This document shows, in pieces, positions 61,046 to 64,000 of a DNA stretch of 64,000 nt. Within the stretch, counting starts at the first letter, position 1. Each line of letters begins with the position of its first letter. The position numbers and the translations under genes are program-made. This stretch comes from Hungatella sp. UBA3147 (GTDB lineage: Bacteria; Bacillota; Clostridia; Lachnospirales; Lachnospiraceae), in the NCBI GenBank assembly GCA_002365025.1, contig DEYX01000078.1, positions 1 through 64,000 on the forward strand, given 5' to 3'. The notes below the pieces were generated by a model that saw only the letters and a program-made list of their open reading frames with translations, had not been told where the DNA came from and searched no databases.

Positions 61046-61085
61046 AAAAGACTGTCCCGGCCCTTCGGGGACAGGACAGTCTTTT
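61046..61085 (+). terminator. Intercistronic terminator/attenuator
   Basis: AAAGACTGTCC / GGACAGTCTTTT long stem between the binding-protein gene and the ATPase gene. Partial read-through would give more binding protein than membrane parts. Confidence 0.75.
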
Positions 61086-61133
61086 ACTGTAACAGACAGA
61101 AATGCAACGAAGGTTTAAGGAGGAACGAAAGGT

Positions 61134-62213
61134 ATGAGCCATGCAGTAATTATTAAACAGGCCGTGAAAAAATACGGTGATTTTACAGCACTTAATGGGG
61201 TGGATCTGGAGATGAAGCCGGGAGAATTTTTCACATTACTTGGTCCCTCCGGATGCGGTAAGACAACTCTGCTTCGTATGATAGCAGGATTTAATACAGT
61301 GGATGGCGGGGAGATTTGCTTTGATGACAGGGTAATCAACAAATTGGATGCCCACAAGAGGGATATCGGCATGGTGTTCCAGAACTACGCCATCTTTCCC
61401 CATCTGACCGTGGCGGAGAATGTGGCTTACGGTCTGAAAGCAAAAAAATATCCAAAAGATCAGATTGACCGTAAGGTGGAGGAAGCCCTCGACCTGGTGC
61501 AGATCAAAAATCTAAAGGACAGGAAACCCAATGAGCTTTCCGGCGGCCAGCAGCAGAGGGTGGCTCTGGCAAGGGCATTTGTCATAGAACCGGGGGTACT
61601 TCTCATGGATGAGCCCTTATCCAACTTAGATGCAAAGCTCAGAGTACAGATGAGAACGGTTATTAAAAAACTGCAGAGACGGCTTGGGATCACCACCATT
61701 TACGTTACCCACGATCAGGAGGAAGCTCTTGCTATTTCTGACCGGATCGCAGTTATGAAGGAAGGCAACATCATGCAGGTAGGATCTCCGGAAGAGATTT
61801 ATAAGAAGCCGGCGAATACCTTTGTAGCCGGATTCATCGGAGTATCTAATTTTATTGACTGTGAAGTGGATGGAAGCGATCCGGAGAAAGCCGTATTAAA
61901 TATTAAGGGGGAATGCAGCCTGACATGTAAGCTGAAATCCGCCTACAAAGGAAATGGGATCATTTCTGCAAGGCCGGAGCAGTTGTTTTTTGATGAAAAG
62001 GAAGGACTTCCCGGTAAGATCGTCATTTCCACTTTCCTGGGAGATTTCATTGAGTATGAAATACAGCTGAACAACGGGCAGACCATTCAATTGAATGAAT
62101 ACACAAAGGATGCCAGCGACTTGCGGCCGGACGGTCAGGAAGTGCGGGTGAACTTTGATATCAGTGCGGTAGGTGTATACGATGCTAAGACCCAGGAGGT
62201 GATATCATGGTAA
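61134..62213 (+). CDS. ABC importer ATPase, FbpC/AfuC type
   Basis: A 359-residue ATPase with C-terminal TOBE domain. Walker A LGPSGCGKTT (about 37-46), Q-loop VFQNYAIFPHLTVAENV, signature LSGGQQQRVALARAF, Walker B VLLMDEPLSNLDAKLR, H-loop VTHDQEEALAISDRI. The C-terminal part (about 245-359; IISARPEQLFFDEKEGLPGK) is the regulatory TOBE. GGAGGAACG precedes the ATG. It overlaps the permease gene by 7 bp. Confidence 0.94.
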   Translation: MSHAVIIKQAVKKYGDFTALNGVDLEMKPGEFFTLLGPSGCGKTTLLRMIAGFNTVDGGEICFDDRVINKLDAHKRDIGMVFQNYAIFPHLTVAENVAYGLKAKKYPKDQIDRKVEEALDLVQIKNLKDRKPNELSGGQQQRVALARAFVIEPGVLLMDEPLSNLDAKLRVQMRTVIKKLQRRLGITTIYVTHDQEEALAISDRIAVMKEGNIMQVGSPEEIYKKPANTFVAGFIGVSNFIDCEVDGSDPEKAVLNIKGECSLTCKLKSAYKGNGIISARPEQLFFDEKEGLPGKIVISTFLGDFIEYEIQLNNGQTIQLNEYTKDASDLRPDGQEVRVNFDISAVGVYDAKTQEVISW

Positions 62214-63859
62214 AGAAAGGATGGAAGTTTGACTTCTGGTTTTGGGTAAAAGTGGTAGTGGTAGGCTTCATGCTGCTGTTTCTGATTTACCCTTTCTGTA
62301 CCCTGATTACGCGAAGCTTCTTCTCCGGCAAGGTGGAAGGTTTTACCCTTGAGAACTACATCCGTTTTTTTTCGAAAAAGTATTATTATTCCTCTCTTGG
62401 GCGAAGCCTGTTCGTCTCCATTGTCACCACGGCTACGACTTTGGCCGTAGGGGTGCCCATGGCCTATCTGATGTCCAGATACAATATTTTTGGAAAACGC
62501 TTTATCCATATATTCATCATAATGAGCCTTATGAGCCCTCCGTTTATCGGCGCTTACAGCTGGATCATGCTGTTCGGGCGTGCTGGCTTTGTGACTCGGT
62601 TTTTTGAAAGCATCGGGATCTTTCTTCCAAGTATTTATGGGAAGCTGGGCATTATTCTTGTTTTTACTTTCAAGCTGTTTCCCTATGTGTACTTATATAC
62701 ATCAGGGGCAATGGGAAGCATTGACTCAAGCCTTGAGGAGGCGGCGGAAAATCTGGGAAGCAACAAGCTTCGCAGGCTTTTGACCATCACCATACCGGTC
62801 ATTCTGCCCTCTATCGCAGCGGGAGCCATTATGGTATTCATGACCAGCCTTGCAGACTTCGGTACGCCAATGCTCATCGGCGAAGGCTATATGGTTCTTC
62901 CCGTGTTAGTATACAACGAATATATGAGTGAGATCGGCGGCAATGCTCATTTAGCCAGCGCCCTGTCCGTGATTGTGGTACTCTGCTCGACTACGGTGCT
63001 TTTGCTGCAGAAATATTTTGTGACCAGAAAAAATTATGTCATGACAGCCATGAGACCGCCTAAGGAAGAGCAGCTTCACGGTCTCAAACGCTTCCTGGTA
63101 ACATTGCCGGTTATGCTGGTAACATTTATCGGCATCCTTCCACAGATCGTGGTGGTGGTCAGCAGCTTTATAAAGAGCGATTTTACAGGTTTCAAAAAAG
63201 GTTTCAGTATCGAAAGCTATGTGACGATTTTTAACAGACTGTGGACCAATATCCGGAATACGTTCGTATTCTCTGCCACAGCCATTGTATTCATTATCAT
63301 ACTGGGCATGCTGATATCCTACATCGTAGTGCGTCAGAAAGGGATAGCAGGACAGCTTATGGATCTTCTTATTATGTTCCCCTTTGTCATTCCGGGCGCG
63401 GTACTGGGCATCAGCCTGATCGTGGCCTTCAATAAGCAGCCCATGATCCTTACGGGTACTGCCGCTATTATGATTATAGCTTTTGTAGTCAGGAAGCTGC
63501 CTTATACGGTACGGTCGGGCAGTGCGTTCCTGCAGCAGATGGACCCCAGTGTGGAAGAGGCCTCCATCAGTCTGGGCGTATCACCCATGAAAACCTTTGC
63601 CAAGGTGACGGCAAGGCTTATGGCCCCGGGCATCCTGTCAGGTGCTATCTTAAGCTGGATCACCTGCATCAATGAGCTGTCCTCCAGCGTTATGCTTTAT
63701 GGCGGCAAGACAAGTACCATATCCGTGGCCATTTATACGGAAGTTGTCCGGAACAGCTATGGTACTGCGGCGGCACTGGCTTCCATATTAACGGTCAGCA
63801 CGGTCATCTCCCTGCTCATTTTCCTAAAGGTAAGCAAGGGAAAGGTTTCGGTTGTATAG
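62207..63859 (+). CDS. ABC importer fused permease, FbpB/AfuB type
   Basis: A 550-residue protein with two permease modules and about 12 membrane helices. Each half has an EAA loop: DSSLEEAAENLGSNKLRRLL in the first, DPSVEEASISLGVSPMKTFA in the second. The fused arrangement is typical of FbpB/AfuB. CCAGGAGGTG precedes the ATG, which overlaps the ATPase stop. It forms the membrane part of the importer. Substrate as discussed for the binding protein. Confidence 0.93.
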   Translation: MVKKGWKFDFWFWVKVVVVGFMLLFLIYPFCTLITRSFFSGKVEGFTLENYIRFFSKKYYYSSLGRSLFVSIVTTATTLAVGVPMAYLMSRYNIFGKRFIHIFIIMSLMSPPFIGAYSWIMLFGRAGFVTRFFESIGIFLPSIYGKLGIILVFTFKLFPYVYLYTSGAMGSIDSSLEEAAENLGSNKLRRLLTITIPVILPSIAAGAIMVFMTSLADFGTPMLIGEGYMVLPVLVYNEYMSEIGGNAHLASALSVIVVLCSTTVLLLQKYFVTRKNYVMTAMRPPKEEQLHGLKRFLVTLPVMLVTFIGILPQIVVVVSSFIKSDFTGFKKGFSIESYVTIFNRLWTNIRNTFVFSATAIVFIIILGMLISYIVVRQKGIAGQLMDLLIMFPFVIPGAVLGISLIVAFNKQPMILTGTAAIMIIAFVVRKLPYTVRSGSAFLQQMDPSVEEASISLGVSPMKTFAKVTARLMAPGILSGAILSWITCINELSSSVMLYGGKTSTISVAIYTEVVRNSYGTAAALASILTVSTVISLLIFLKVSKGKVSVV

Positions 63860-63922
63860 TCCATCCAAAGTTTTCACAGGAAGGCTTTGGGCATTTTTAG
63901 AAAACATGGAGGGATACGAAGG

Positions 63923-64000
63923 ATGGTAACGTTTGGTACCGGTGGCTGGAGAGCCATTATTGGAGAAGATTTTACAAAGGAGAATATCCAGAAGCTGGCG
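63923..64000 (+). CDS. Phosphoglucomutase/phosphomannomutase-like protein, N-terminal start only
   Basis: Only 26 residues are in the window: MVTFGTGGWRAIIGEDFTKE NIQKLA. The FGTGGWR(A/G)IIG block is the standard N-terminus of alpha-D-phosphohexomutases. GGAGGGA lies 8 bp before the ATG. It probably belongs with the upstream AfuABC-like importer, linking hexose-phosphate uptake to interconversion of Glc-1-P and Glc-6-P. Confidence 0.82.
   Translation, partial: MVTFGTGGWRAIIGEDFTKENIQKLA

Overview
The window looks like a chromosomal segment from an anaerobic, endospore-forming Firmicute, most probably a Lachnospiraceae member related to Clostridium/Lacrimispora. This is inferred from gene content and style: spore photoproduct lyase, a collagen-like exosporium protein, a decayed LysM-GH18 cortex enzyme, a hybrid cluster protein operon, strong AGGAGG ribosome binding sites, TTG/GTG starts and moderate AT content. 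No rRNA, tRNA or CRISPR array was seen.

Region 1 (1-12.8 kb) is metabolic and core. It holds the end of an ascorbate-type PTS IIC gene overlapping a TrpA-like protein, a TetR regulator next to lon with a shared operator, a DUF1858 redox-disulfide protein, a CdaR / GntP-permease / glycerate kinase unit, a dCache chemoreceptor with a repeated C-terminal tail, and a spore photoproduct lyase. Region 2 (12.9-17.9 kb) is a nitrosative-stress unit: ferredoxin-like protein, Crp/Fnr-type regulator (HcpR-like), then cupin, hybrid cluster protein, DUF1858, unknown protein and hemerythrin. Two identical 14-bp palindromes sit at the same distance (centre near -41.5) from the -10 boxes of the two operons. 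Region 3 (18-25.8 kb) has an XRE regulator with a P-type cation ATPase, then a DUF2339 / DUF3999-like membrane pair.

Region 4 (25.8-48 kb) is accessory and partly decayed. It contains a scrambled LysM-GH18 spore hydrolase, remnants of Tn916-type xis/int, a functional-looking tcdA / rhodanese-PP-loop / Rrf2 cluster, a CAP-domain secreted protein, a YmaF-like His-rich protein, a type I toxin-like peptide with an apparent antisense RNA, a Cys/Glu repeat protein, a BclA-like exosporium protein, several acetyltransferases (some broken), MsrA, and many small orphans. Three copies of a 49-bp promoter-containing repeat and two copies of a related terminator repeat are scattered through it. Three coat/exosporium-type genes have sigma-K-like promoters.

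Region 5 (48.3-64 kb) returns to intact operons: a GGDEF/HD-GYP receptor; a cysteine-type ABC importer preceded by a 35-residue peptide with seven cysteines and a strong intrinsic terminator (a candidate cysteine-sensing attenuator, the most interesting item here); a TetR regulator with a heterodimeric ABC exporter; a VOC protein; and an AfuABC/FbpABC-type importer that runs into a phosphoglucomutase-like gene cut by the window edge.

All functional calls rest on reading the translated sequences from memory of the families; no database search was possible.
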